NCBI GenBank assembly: GCA_013350335.1
Contig: CM023540.1
Coordinates: 44,065,222-44,129,221, forward strand
Direction: 5' to 3'
DNA from: Chimonanthus salicifolius
Lineage: Eukaryota > Streptophyta > Magnoliopsida > Laurales > Calycanthaceae
DNA: 64,000 nucleotides
The notes beneath the pieces are model-generated. The model did no database searches. It was given only the letters and a program-made list of their open reading frames with translations, and was not told the origin of the DNA. Shown here piece after piece: positions 21,890 to 33,700 of the stretch (its first letter is position 1; every line of letters begins with the position of its first letter). The position numbers and the translations under genes were made by a program.

Positions 21890-23415
21890 TTTGGGAAATT
21901 ATACAAAACCTTCTAGGTTTTCTTACAACTTTAAAATTATTCTATATTTTTGAAAATATTAAAAAACTGCAAATTTTCATGAAAATCTAAAAAAAAAAAT
22001 CTTTGAGTAAAAGTCAAACTTAAAGTCATCACTATTTTTATATAAATCGTTCGAAATGACAAAATTGTACGTCATTTGTTGACTCAATAGTAATTTTTTT
22101 TTTTTAAAGACCAAGGTATCCAAGTATCCTATTCTAATTTTTCAGGTATCCCACCTGACTAATCCTTAGGATATATGTAAACCTCCCAATCTACAAACAT
22201 TGAGTACAGAATAGTAATTTACTTTTGAACACGTAGCATCCCAATTTTATTGATTTTATTTTTTGAATTATAATTTTTATGGGTTTTTTGAGGTTCACCT
22301 AAAAAATCATGGAAGTTTTTGTAGAAATTTATGGTCAACCAATTTTTTTGCTCAGGCTCATCTTTTTTTATTCGTTAATTATCAAAGATTTTATTATTAT
22401 TTTATGATAATTGATCGATTATAATTTTCTTTTTTCTTTCTTATTCTTCATGAGAAGAGTATTTTTTTTATTTAAAATGATAGAATAGAGTGACTAATGG
22501 TATGGGGTTTTGTGAGATTTTCATGAAAGCTCCGGGAATTTTTTAATATTTTTAAAAATATCAGATTTTTTAATTGAACAGATAATATCAACACGAAACT
22601 GCTTGACAGTATGATTAAGGCTCACGGGTGATTGGGAATTTTAAACTTAAAAAAAAAAAAAAAATTAAAAACCTCTAAATTTCTCATCATTTAAAAACCT
22701 TATGTTTTAAAATATTAAAAACTCTCTGATTTTTCTGAGTTTTTTTTTTTTTAATTTATGGTCATTTTTTTTGCTTCGGCTCATCTTCTTTTTTTGTTAA
22801 TTATCAAAGAATATTTTCATTATTTTGTGATAAATGATCAATTATAGTTTTCTTTTTCTTTCTTATTCTTCTTGAAAAGGGCTTTTTTTTAACGTAATAG
22901 AATAGAGTGACTAATGGTAAGGGGGGTTTGTGAGATTTTCTTGAACTGTTAGGGACTTTTTTAATATTTTAAAATTTTCAGATTTTTTAATTGAATGGAT
23001 AATATCAACACGAAATTGCTTTTGTCTTAGTTGTATATAATATTATAGTTAAAAATAATAGTAAAGTTAGCCTCTTGACAGTATGATTGAGTCTCACGGT
23101 GATTGGGAATTTTAAATTTGAAAAATAAAATAATTTTTAAAAAACCTCTAAAATTTTCATCACTTAAAAATATTTTCTTTTTAAAATATTAAAAAACTCT
23201 CTGAGTTTTCATGAAAATCCGACAAAACCTCCCTTACCAATAGTTTGTCTATTCTATCGTGTGAAATGAAAAAAAAAAAAAACACCCTTCTCATAAAGAA
23301 CATAAAGGAAAAGAAAATTATACTAAATTACTTATCACAAAATAATACAAAATATTCCTTAATTATTACAAAAATGAGCCGAAGCAAAAAAAAGGGTTGA
23401 CCATAATTTTTAATG
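21890..23415. repeat. Duplicated and inverted 0.45-kb repeat complex
   Basis: 22320-22720 and 22745-23190 are direct copies (shared GCTCATCTT, TAGAATAGAGTGACTAATGGTA, GATAATATCAACACGAAA). 23200-23410 is an inverted partial copy ending ATGAGCCGAAGCAAAA. Similar ends near 21900 hint at a larger element. No gene. Confidence 0.65.
22100..22230 (-). repeat. SINE-B copy, minus, inside the repeat complex
   Basis: AAAGACCAAGGTATCCAAG...CAGGTATCCCACCTGACTAATCCTTAGGATATATGTAAACCTCCCAATC is the reverse of SINE-B, beginning with a T run (its A tail). Confidence 0.7.
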
Positions 23416-23499
23416 TGACATATTAATCACATTCATATTGGATAAGATGGGCTGCGCAGGCTTCCTGTTGACAATTGGATGGGAGATACATTAAACTAC

Positions 23500-23705
23500 T
23501 TCCATTTTTATATATACGGAAATATTTTATTTAAAAGTAATTAATTTAAAAAAAAAGTTTTGAATTTGATTCTCACTCCACCTCAAAGGGCCACTTCTCA
23601 TAGAATTACCAAGTGTGTGAGTAGGAAATCTTACAAATATTTCGAGGATTAATAGTGTTCTAAGAGACTTAGATACTTTAATTATCAAAATTGAAAAATC
23701 AATAG
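23500..23705 (+). repeat. SINE-B copy, plus, with B box
   Basis: GTTTTGAATTTGATTCTCACTCC (B-box region), GGGCCACTTCTCATAGAATTACC, then GAGGATTAATAGTG and ACTTAGATACTTTAATTATCAAAA. It shows the sense order of the family. Confidence 0.6.
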
Positions 23706-24690
23706 AACTAACTTGGAGATAATAATATTTTCTACTTATACCAAAAATATTGTCTATCCCTTAAATTCGTGAAAAGAATTCAAGCACAAAAAATAATTTA
23801 ACTTTTTTTTGTCTTTTGATTTAATTAGACTATAATAAAAATAAAGTTAAAAATATTGACCATCAAATATATATAAAAAATGAAATCAGAATTATTCTCA
23901 TTCAGGAAAGAGAGAAGTAGATTTGCGACAAATAGATTGATCAAAACTACATTTAAAATTTTATGAATTAACCAATTAAAGTTTCGAAAAATAAAAACCT
24001 TAGATAATTTTCTGTTGAGATTTAATAAGTGACATCATTTAACATAGTTTAGAAAAAAAAAAAAATCAAACGTATCAAAAATTTTAATCATAGTATTGCC
24101 TTAGGATTGTACAGTGGTTGAGGAAATAGAAAATTGTAAAGAGTAGTCAAACAATTGTTATAGTTAAAAATATTCATACTTCTATATGAATAATAAATTT
24201 ATAACAAGTGACTATAAGTTACGTTTTCGAGGCATATTAAGTGAGTGGGTCCTGTTATAATTAAGTTCATTAGATAGATGGTTATATGGATATGAAGTAT
24301 ACAAATTTTCACTCTCATTTGATAATCCAATTCATATATCTTAATTTTTAAATTTTAATGAGTATAAACTATTAAATTTTAAAAGCTAAAAATCAAGTGA
24401 TAAGATAATCAGATGGAGATGAAATTTTATACACAATTTATTCATATAATTTTCGTTATATCACACTCAAACTATTTAACATCTCAAGATCTATTTGATA
24501 ACATGTCTCGTTAGAAAGTCTCAATGATTTTTTTACTATTTTATTTTTTATGAGATTCTACTGAATATCAGAACATTATCCATACACAGTAAATAAATCT
24601 AATGGAAAGTGATACTTCGAAATAAAATAATAATTCAATTCAAAACTTCGGCTTTTTAAAAAAATTTCTACTGTATTTTGAATTTTTGAG
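23706..24690. other. AT-rich intergenic sequence
   Basis: No gene, RNA or defined repeat recognised. Confidence 0.5.
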
Positions 24691-24699
24691 CAAAAGTCC

Positions 24700-24935
24700 T
24701 CGTTTGCATGGCAGTCTTGCCTAACTGCCACGTGGGCTGCTGTCCATCTTGGTGTGGACCCAACGCCTCCACTACAGTATCAGCCGGCGGATAGCTTGAA
24801 GTTGACCTGGTTTTGCCACGTGGCATTTCGTCTGGTGCTCGTTTGACATGGTCGGCAATGCGTTTGACTTTCGTCGTCTCAAATCAATCTGCCCAAGACG
24901 ACAAGTATTTCACGCCGCGCGTCCACAAAAGTTTA
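24700..24935. promoter_or_regulatory. GC-richer island with G-box and W-box motifs
   Basis: GCCACGTGGGC, GCCACGTGGC and several TTGAC cores (TTGACCTGG, TTTGACAT, TTTGACTTTC) lie within a GC-rich patch in AT-rich surroundings. It looks like a stranded promoter, but no gene follows on either strand nearby. Confidence 0.25.
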
Positions 24936-24939
24936 GATA

Positions 24940-25880
24940 GTTACCATAGTCGTTAATTTCATGAGATCACTTTATTATTTTATTATAAAGAGAATCACTT
25001 TCATGTCCTCATTTTAATGATATTTTTTTAAAAAATAGTATTATTTAGAAAAATAATATATTTCTTTAAATCTAAATTATTTATTAATTTCTAATTTATT
25101 TAATGACTAAAGTGATATTTTTAATGATAATAAAATATTTTTAAAATTAAATAATTTGACTAGAAAATATTATAAATCGTATTTAGAAATAATGGATTCT
25201 CAATATTAAGAACTGCATTGATTGTTTAACCCCTAATCTTAATATACCCTTACATCTAAATTTTTTTCACTTTATAATTCATCCAATGGTAAAAATAATA
25301 ATAATGAATAAAGTTCTAATAACAATATTAAGATTCCTATAAGAGAGATTCTCTTTTTAAGTTTTCTATTAGGTTACAAATGCACTAGTAGAATATGTAG
25401 GAAATAGCCTCAAGAATGGTTGGGTAAATTCTAACTTCTATCTCATATTTTAATTTTATATTTTAAATTTTAATTATTAAAAGCTCTTGATTTTTAGAAC
25501 CAACTTTAAAATGATGATTATAGATAAATAGCTTTAATTTTTTTTTTTCCTATCATCAATCACTAGAGACACTTCGATGGCTAAATTTCTAAAGGTTTTC
25601 TCAATGCTAAAAATGTCTTGTGACTTTGTTTGTTTTTAATATTTCTTTTAGAAAGAAATGATATTGTGAGATTTTTTTCATGTTTGATTGATTAAATATT
25701 CTTAAAAGTATAGATTCTCATGAATAAGTTTTCTTGGGAAAATAGTGTAAATGCTTTCTTATTATGATCCATAGAGAGATGTTTTTTTTTTAAAGGAAAT
25801 TTATGATGAACCCCTTTAGGAGTTTGACTAATTAAGTGTTAAATACTTTGATCATGTACATATTCAACTTGAATCATTAT
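24940..25880. other. AT-rich intergenic sequence
   Basis: Nothing recognised. Confidence 0.5.
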
Positions 25881-25889
25881 TGAATATGT

Positions 25890-26470
25890 TTAAATGGCCC
25901 AACTAAGCTTAAATTACTTGAGTCAATTTGACTCATTTATTAAATAAATTAAATGGATTGGCGAAACTCATTTACAAAATGGGTTAACCTAGTGGATCTT
26001 GGCCCATTTATAAAATGGATCAACCCAATTCAGTAAACGGCCTAGGTTAAATGGGTTAACCCAACTTGGCATCATTTTTTAAAAGCGTGACCAATCTGAC
26101 ACGTACCAAAGTTAACATATTTATTAAATGAGTTGGCTCAACCCAAACAATCATAAATGGGTCAATCCATCGTATACGACTATTAGTTACCTAAATCTTT
26201 AGTACATAAGTTTACCCAATCCAACTATCCAAGTATCCAGAGAAGCTTAAATGGATTTACCCACCCTTCAAAACATTTATTAAATGGGTCACTCAATCTA
26301 ACTCATACCAAACCAAACTATTTATTAAATGGGTTGACGTCACTCACAACGACTCATTCATTAAATGGGTTTGGCCCAACTCGAATAATCTTGAATGAAT
26401 CAATCCAACCATATCTAAGATAACTCATTTATTAAATGGGTTAATTGACTCGGGTATTTAGGGCTGTAAC
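25890..26470. repeat. Degenerate array of ATTTATTAAATGGGTT(A/G)ACCC motifs
   Basis: The phrase CATTTATTAAATGGGT and its relatives occur at irregular intervals on both strands, mixed with CAACCCAA. Period and ends are unclear; it resembles the interior of a decayed MITE or minisatellite. Confidence 0.5.
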
Positions 26471-26536
26471 TTAGGTGATTCAGGGTGGATTTTGAGTCTG
26501 CCCAAGCCTTATGCCCTGTAATTAGAGGGCTTGAGC

Positions 26537-26847
26537 CAAGGGTGCAAAAATCGGCCAGACCGAGATCTCGGGCGAGATTTTTCTCTCTTCAAATTTTCTC
26601 TTTTTTTTTTGGAAATATCGGTGGCTTTTTTTTTTTGAAAAAAATCTTTAAAAAAATCATAAAGGCTGTTTTTTTTTTTAAATGAAAAATATAAATATCG
26701 GCCGATATTCGTCCAATATGGGCAAATATTGCCGAGATATCGGCTCAGACTCACAACCGATATTTAAAAAAAAAAAATTGACTGATATTTGGGCGAGATT
26801 TCAGCCATATCAGCCGATTTAGTTATCGGCCGAGATTTTAACCCATG
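26537..26847. mobile_element. hAT-type MITE of the GGCCGATAT family, 311 bp
   Basis: Exact GCTTGAGC duplications at 26529-26536 and 26848-26855. The ends CAAGGGTGCAAAAATCGG and GAGATTTTAACCCATG are inverted. The interior has AAATATCGGCCGATATTCG and long A/T runs. Confidence 0.88.
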
Positions 26848-27059
26848 GCTTGAGCCTGAGCTCCATTTACTTGGAATTAGTCAAACCCAAGTGTAATTTC
26901 AAACTTGAAATGTATATAAGTGTATCTCCATGCTCTGTGCCTAAAATGGAATTTCTTTTGTATTATTCTATAAAATATATTTTATATATAACATAATTCT
27001 ATATTTTTATTTTTACACTTTCAATTAAAGAAAATTAGATTTTATAAAATATAGTTTAA

Positions 27060-27330
27060 ATTTGGGTTTTCGAGTCAAACTTGAGCTTTCATGTATTAGT
27101 ATGGGCCTGACCTGAATTTTAATTTAAGTTTGATATTTAGACTCGAATAAGAGTCCTACCGAAGCCCAACTCAACCCAAACCTAATTTCTTTTTCATATG
27201 AACTTGGGTAAGAATCTTACCGTAAGATATAGCATTATAGCCCAATTGCATCTCTATCGGGTTTCTGGCGAAACTTATATGGGTTAACCCATTTGGCCCA
27301 TTGTTAAACGGTAGACCCAATCCAATGACT
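27060..27330. repeat. Degenerate CAACCC/GGGTTTTCGAG repeat
   Basis: Motifs like AAGCCCAACTCAACCC resemble the interior of the 5590-5889 MITE. No ends found. Related low-grade patches lie near 16.42-16.52, 29.9-30.08 and 55.9-56.25 kb. Confidence 0.35.
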
Positions 27331-27598
27331 AGTTAATTATCTTTTATTATATAGGCTAATCCACCTCAGTCGACTTATTTATCAATCAAATTTTCTATAA
27401 AAATTAAAATAAAATAAACACATTTTTTTTAATTAGAAACTAAATTCCTACCAAATCATCCTCTAAAAAAATTCGATATTTCTAATAAAGCCCATTTTTC
27501 TAAAAAAAACTAAATGTGCCCCCAGTATCATTCAAAATTTATTTCTGTAAGAGCTCATCTTAAAAATTATTTTAAACAATTAGATGTAGGTACTCTTT

Positions 27599-27745
27599 TT
27601 TTTTTGAATTTACGTGTGGAAAACTGTGGATACCCAGTGAAAAACCCCCACAAGTAAACACACTACTCCTAAGACATACTAAGGCTAGACTATGAAAGCT
27701 CGAACCCACAACTTACTTTTTTAATACTACAGTGATTGACTCTAC
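27599..27745 (-). repeat. SINE-A copy, minus
   Basis: A T run followed by GAATTTACGTGTGGAAAAC and, further in, AGCTCGAACCCACAACTTAC (reverse B box). Same body as the 55.8-kb copy. Confidence 0.75.
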
Positions 27746-28149
27746 TGTACTTCATAGTCCATACTTGAATATTCCACCCCATTGAACTTATGTTTATTAT
27801 CACTTTATTAAATCTTATTTTATCGTCGTTATAAGGTAGTATTTTATCTACTTGAGATTGATTTTCGGAGTTTTATTTTGTCGTTTGACTTTAACATATA
27901 TTATACTGTTAATGCTTATTTTTTAATGTTAAAAAATTAACTTTTGAAAACTAACTTATTAATTTTGCGATCACACTCAGTCGCAACACGATTCAGTAGA
28001 TCCGATACATATTGGTCAATACGCACCGTATTAACCGATTTTTTACTTAAGTTCAAATCACAAAGCATATGTCCAGCAATACTTGTATATAATAGGAACA
28101 TATAGAACTTTTTAAATGCCATGTGATTCAAAATTGAGTTAGGAGTACT

Positions 28150-28651
28150 CATAATTCACTTATGTCATTCTAGAGTTAAAGAGAAAAAATAATTTTAGAT
28201 CCATCCTAAATGAATGTCAATGTTTTGTTTTTTAAAAAATATTTGAAGTATGTTAGTACACTGTACACCAATATTTCACTTGAAATGTTAGAAATTTTGG
28301 TCGTTCATTGCCGACATTTTGAGTCATTTAAAAAATTTAGATCCAAAATTTCATTTTTAAAAAATATCGATCAAACTTAAATATCAACTAATATTTAGTC
28401 CCTAAAGTGGTTCCTATTGAAAAATGTTTGAATGAAACTTGCTTTTATATATAGACCTTTCCTATAGGCCTATCACATGGGAAATTGATCTTCACAAATG
28501 CAAAATTTTAGAGATTACCCGTGGGGATTTTACGCGGGGTATCTCGCGGTTTCTTATACGTGAATTAAAAAAAAATCATAATTTAAAATGATCTAATTTA
28601 GAGAGTTTGTAGAACATAGACTTTATTTCAATAAAGCGATCAGTTTGGAAA

Positions 28652-28683
<32 letters not shown>

Positions 28684-29030
28684 CATAGAAGTTTATGAAT
28701 TAAACTAATAATTTAAAATTATTATAATTTGAATAACAAAGCCATAATAGGCCTCACCCAGATTCTAAAAGTATAGAGATTGAAGTAATTATTTGAAATG
28801 ATTAAGATTTAAGTAGATTAAGAAACATGCTTCATTGATCCAATCGATTTTTTTTTTTTTTTTTACGATATTATGTTCATGCATAGACCTATCCATCCAA
28901 CTTATCACATGAAGTACATGAGCCTCACATAGGTTGTAAAAGTTATAAGAAATAAAAAAGATAATTTAAATTGATTAAGATTTGTACATCTTCAAAAATA
29001 GTTTACTGAACCAATCAAATTATTTTTTTA
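28150..29030. other. AT-rich intergenic sequence with an AT microsatellite
   Basis: No gene. (AT)n at about 28660-28681. Confidence 0.5.
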
Positions 29031-29039
29031 GCCTCATAT

Positions 29040-29170
29040 TCATGGAGGTTGCGGGTTCGAGCCCCCATGGTCTAACCTTGGTATGTCATAGGCGATAATG
29101 GGACTCATCCGTGGGGGTTTTAGTTAGGACACTGTCTGAGTTCTCCACACGTAAATCCAAAAAAAAAAAT
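29040..29170 (+). repeat. SINE-A copy, 5'-truncated, plus
   Basis: GGTTGCGGGTTCGAGCCCCCATGG, GGGACTCATCCGTGGGGGTTTTAG, TTCTCCACACGTAAATCC then an A tail. The A box is missing. Confidence 0.8.
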
Positions 29171-29899
29171 TCAATATAAATATAAAAATAATATCTAAAT
29201 AAGATAGTTTTTCCCATAGTTACCTAAGTCATTCAAAGTGGTCTTGAATTTTGAATTAGTTTGTTCACTTCAAATAATTCGTGATTTGATTTGTCCAATA
29301 GTTCAATTTTTATTTCATTTAGTTCATGAAGTAGAATAATTGAGTTTAACCTTATTTAGATTTTTTTTACTCTAGTTTTATTTATATTAATAAAGTGAAT
29401 CACTTTATATTATATTTAGTTTATGAATTTGATCAATTTAGTTCAACCTTATTTAGACATTTCTGACTCTAGTTTTACTTTTATTAATAGACAGAATCAA
29501 TTTTATATTATATTTGTAAAGTACTTATATTTGAAATATTGAAGGGAGTATCATTACTGAAAATAGTTTATCTATTAAAAGCTTATTATCATGGACCCTT
29601 GAATAGCCGACCAAACTGCAAACTTTAATAAAGTTATTTAAGGTTTGATAAAATAATTTTTAAATAAATTAGTTAAGCATGTGAATTATGTAAACTAAAC
29701 CAAATGTATTTAGTTAGAAATATTATTTTTCATTTAAATCTGCTAATACAAACTATGAATTTGACAAGTTAAATTTTTTAACAAATTAGTAAATTATAAT
29801 AAATATCAAATTACAAATTTTAAATTTGAATGCGACCTATTCGAAAAAGAATTAATTATGATTTTGCTCTCTAAAAAGAGAGAAGAGGAAGGTTGTAGG

Positions 29900-30077
29900 T
29901 AGGGCTAAAATTTGGGCGGGTTGGGGCCAATTCTTATAAACAACCCAACCCATATTAAAAATGGCTCAGCTTGACCCGACCTGACTTGGTAACCTCGAAT
30001 TGTACAATCTAACCTGACCTGATCTAGAGCTCGAGAATCTAACTCGACTCGAATTGACCTGACTAGTTTTTAGCCCC
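29900..30077. mobile_element. Probable MITE with GGGCTAAAA ends
   Basis: AGGGCTAAAATTTGGGCGGG at the left and TTTTTAGCCCC at the right, with CAACCCAACCC/GACCCGACC interior. No target duplication was found. Confidence 0.5.
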
Positions 30078-30689
30078 AATTAAAAAACATTGAATTTGAT
30101 AAAAATACTATAAAATAGATGGATAATCTCGAAGATGCTTATTTTTTTTTTAAATGGCTGAACACGTTTATTTTAATTTAAAATATTTTGATTCTAAATT
30201 CAACTATCTATTTTTAGCTTAATATCAAAGATATAAAATTTATTTAAAAATAATTTTCACATTTAAATATTTGGTTATAGTCTAGTTTTGAGCAGTGGTT
30301 GTAGTCTAGTTGACATTGTAATATCGAGGGTGGGAGAGGATTGAGAGTGATAGAGGATGATTGTAGGAGAGGACCAAGGTAAAGGGAGAGAGAGATCCTG
30401 TAATGGCCAGAGGAAGGTATTTCAGAGAGAGATCGATCATAAGAGATTTGCGCTAGAGAGAGGAGCACCCAAAAGTCCCACATCGCTTAGGACAAGGGGT
30501 AGGAAAAGAGTATAGAATCCTGACTTCTGCAATCTTCTAGCACAACCCATTTTGGACTTTAGCGTAACATTGTCGCAATCACCGGGGAGGGGACCGTCAT
30601 CATCAGTCAAGGGAGGGAAGACTCAGGGATCCCTGTCGCTGGTGGAGAAAGAGAAGACTTAGAGATCAGTTGCAGAGAGGGAAACTCAA

Positions 30690-30900
30690 TAATGAAATCA
30701 GAAGTGAAATCGGGCGTTCAGCTAATGGTATGGTGGATTTTTTCGTCAAGTTAGGTGTTGACGACTGCTTTAATGGTGTCTTCTTCTTTGATTCTCCTTC
30801 TTATTTTTTTGCTTTTTCCTTTTATTTTCGTCTTTCTTCTTTTTCGGTCTAATTCTTGTAGACCCTTTTATTTTTTATTTTCCTTCTCTTTAAAGAAATT
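30690..30900 (+). mobile_element. LINE 3' end (RNase H tail)
   Basis: Encodes IGRSANGMVDFFVKLGVDD, matching the RSANxxADxLAKxGV end of plant L1-type RNase H domains, followed by a T-rich 3' region. The same motif is at 61.48 kb. 5' truncation is typical of LINEs. Confidence 0.65.
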
Positions 30901-31145
30901 TTTCTATTACCACTCAAAAAAATATCAGAAATGAAACAGATAATGGGAGAATGGAATTAGGGCAAATAAGACTCATTTAAATTATATTTTTTTAAAACTC
31001 CAACTTATATATGTTGTTCAAAAACGTAGGTTGGGTGTTTGATTTTAAAAAGGTCAAAACTCAACTCAAGTTTCACCGACGAGGAATATATTCTCAGCTT
31101 CTTTCTCCAATGATTCTGTACACGGGTTAATAGAGCTTTTTTTCC

Positions 31146-31440
31146 AATGAATCTACAGTCCATACTTCATGCAGTATAAATCTCAGCCGATACGCTCGAG
31201 TTTTCGAGGACTGATATATCTCAGCCAATATAATATTGACTAGAAAAAAAAAAAGAAATTGGTTGATTTCTTTTTTTTTTAAAGAATATCGGTTGTGGGC
31301 TCCAGTCGATATCTCGGCTAATATTTGAAATATCGGCCAATATTTATATTTTTTTATTTTTTTAAATAACTTTTTTTCAAAAAAAACCACCGAAATTAAA
31401 AAAAGAAATTGAGGATAAAAAATCTCAGCCGAGATATCAG
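31146..31440. repeat. GGCCGATAT-family copy between tandem units
   Basis: Contains AGTCGATATCTCGGCTAATATTTG, ATATCGGCCAATATTT and CTCAGCCGAGATATCAGG. It interrupts the 37-bp tandem array whose units lie on either side. Confidence 0.5.
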
Positions 31441-31445
31441 GTAAA

Positions 31446-31526
31446 GAGAGCTACTTTTTTCAATGGATCCGTACACGGGTAAGAGAGCTTCTTTTTTCAA
31501 TGGATCCGTACACGGGTAAGAGAGCT
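31446..31526. repeat. 37-bp tandem repeat
   Basis: Units GAGAGCT(A/T)CTTTTTTCAATGGATCCGTACACGGGTAA start at 31446 and 31483. A diverged unit lies at about 31108-31145, beyond the inserted repeat. Confidence 0.85.
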
Positions 31527-31748
31527 GTCCAGTGGGACCCTAATAGATGTGTTGTTCGAGAAGGATTGAGTCCTTTAGGTGGATCCGGGCCCACTAAATG
31601 CTGGCCCATCAAACCTTTATGGATACCCGAGAGAGGAACACACACAGAGAAAGTGGCGTCCGAGTCGGACTCAGCCAAGAGGTCCCGATTCGACAAATTC
31701 TCAAATCACGATCTCTGCTCTCTCGTCCTCTTCTACTTTTTCTTCTTC

Positions 31749-31772
31749 TTTAGGGTTAGGGTTAGGGTTTTG
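31749..31772 (+). promoter_or_regulatory. Telo-box cluster upstream of the OB-fold pseudogene
   Basis: Three overlapping TTAGGG units followed by GTTTTGG lie 5-30 bases before the ATG. Telo-boxes are typical near the transcription starts of plant housekeeping and translation-related genes. This is too short to be an interstitial telomere. Confidence 0.5.
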
Positions 31773-32166
31773 GAAGAATGGCGACGACGGCAGCAGGATT
31801 GAAACCGGGCATGAGATAGGTTTTTTTTTTACTTTTTTTCTTATCTGGCATGACTGACTCTTTATGACTGATGATGAACACTCTGTCGACTATGGTACAT
31901 GTTCTTGTTGAAATCCTAGTTTTCTTTTCTAGTGGGAATCTGAGTTCTGATTAGGAATCCAACTCAAATTCTACTTTTGGATGCATTGGAAGGAACTATC
32001 TATCTTGGAAGATAATCTTTAATTCATATCTAATGGAAAGCTTTTTTATTGGGGGATTTAGATTTTCTTTTTCTCACATTCTTGTCACAGTCAGTGGCTC
32101 CATTTGGACTGTACAGACTTATGTATGATGATATAACCATACAATGAGGATCATCTATGGACTCAT

Positions 32167-32226
32167 ACTCAAATTGTAATTTAGGGATATTAATCAACTC
32201 AAATTGTAATTTAGGGATATTAATCA
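32167..32226. repeat. Perfect 30-bp tandem duplication
   Basis: The unit ACTCAAATTGTAATTTAGGG...ATCA is repeated exactly once, offset 30, inside the former intron of the OB-fold pseudogene. Confidence 0.9.
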
Positions 32227-33567
32227 AATGGCCCACCATGGCCTTCATTACAACCCTTTCTCCCACACACCCACCAAAGACTCCAATCTGAGTTAAAAAG
32301 CACATTTCTCTAACGTCATGAATTTTTACAATGAGATAAAATTAAATATTCATAAGCTTAAAAACCATGGCTTCACTTATTCAATTACAGTGATTTTTAT
32401 AAGAATCTTACTCAAGTAAATGCCTTTCCAACCAACTTATCTCTATGGGCCATGGTGGTCTACACATAAGAGTCTTTAAATTAAAGTTTGAAGACATGTC
32501 CCTAAGTAATCCTTGTTATATAACTCATCAGGCTGTTAGGGTTGAGATGTGCATGGACCATAGCAGATAGAATGTGGTCAAGTTTCACCTATGTCCATCA
32601 TGTCAGCAAGAAATCATCTATTATGCACTGGTTCACAAAAATGCTGAGAACTTTCAATAAAGCCCTTGGATGAAAAAAAAAATCAAGATTCATTTTTTGA
32701 AATCAGCCAAACCCAAGGGCTATCCTTGAAAGTTCACAAAGATTTGTTGTGATCCAGTTCACAATGGATAATTTATCCATCCTAGCCATGTAATTTTGGC
32801 CTTTGAGATTATAATTATATCATCGTTATCATCATCATTTGAGTCATTTAATTTATCTGTCTGGAGTTGGCACTTATAGTTGAGTTTAACAAACTTTTTC
32901 TATGACCTACTACCAATTTGTTAGACCATTTGATCCGTCTCTCTGGGTTTGACATTTGGATTTAATAGATTTTCCCTATGGCCCACTGTCTATTTGATTA
33001 GGGTAATTCTTTACATAAGCCATTTTTTCCCTTGAAAATCCATTTCAGGATGTTCTAGTGGGAGCAAACTTCACCAACTCTTATATTTGCTTGGAACCTA
33101 AGAGAATTCTCTTGTTTCATCATTCAGAACAAGATTAGAATAATATAGGCTGCTGTATTTTATGCAGTATTATTATTATTATTATTTTTAAATTTATGCT
33201 GGGTATTCCTACGATTTCTCATATGCAGTATTGTTGTAGCAGCGGTTGTCATCGAATGACCATAGAAATGTGGACCCTTTTGAATGAATGGTTCATCATT
33301 TTATCGTTGTCACCATTATTAAAAAATAACCTTTTTAAATAATCTTTTTAAAAACAATTCAAAGAAATTATTTTCTTTATGCCTGTTTATCTGTTTCTCA
33401 TCATGTCAGTCGACATTATGAAACCAGATGCTACTGTAATTGTGCGAAATGCAAAGATTGACATGTTTAAGGGATCAATGAGGCCGAATTGAGGTCACTG
33501 AACCTGCTAAATTCACAGTTAAAGAAGATAACAATTTATCTCTAGTGGAGTATAAATTGGTGAACAT

Positions 33568-33618
33568 TTTTTTTTTAATTTATCTGTGAAAAACTGCAGG
33601 ACACCCATTATTTTTTTG
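33568..33618 (-). repeat. Truncated SINE-A with near-perfect 13-bp target duplications
   Basis: A T run, then AATTTATCTGTGAAAAACTGC, the 3' end of SINE-A reversed. AATTGGTGAACAT (33555) and AATTGGTAAACAT (33619) flank it. It sits within the last codons of the OB-fold pseudogene. Confidence 0.7.
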
Positions 33619-33700
33619 AATTGGTAAACATTATGAAAGAGTGACAGCTCTTGTTTAGCTGATTAGAGATTTGAAGAAGGATAAGTCAATTTCTATTCTA

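Larger units (their letters stand above)
31778..33644 (+). pseudogene. Broken OB-fold nucleic-acid-binding protein gene (At4g28440-like)
   Basis: The first exon reads MATTAAGLKPGMR followed directly by TAG (31817-31819), preceded by a telo-box-rich leader. The last exon starts after TGTCAG at 33410 and reads VDIMKPDATVIVRNAKIDMFKGSMR, the conserved C-terminal OB-fold segment. About 20 bases coding for LAVDKWG are missing at 33483, shifting frame; in the next frame IEVTEPAKFTVKEDNNLSLVEYKLVN follows. A truncated SINE with 13-bp flanking duplications then splits the tail, and NIMKE-stop follows. The central exons (KPVF...FTARNDQ) are absent between 31.8 and 33.4 kb. I infer a formerly spliced gene that lost its middle and then decayed; the assignment rests on recognising the family from memory. 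Confidence 0.7.

Noticed and set aside
31749..31772. Interstitial telomere
   Set aside because: Only about three degenerate TTAGGG units directly before an ATG; a telo-box promoter element explains it better.
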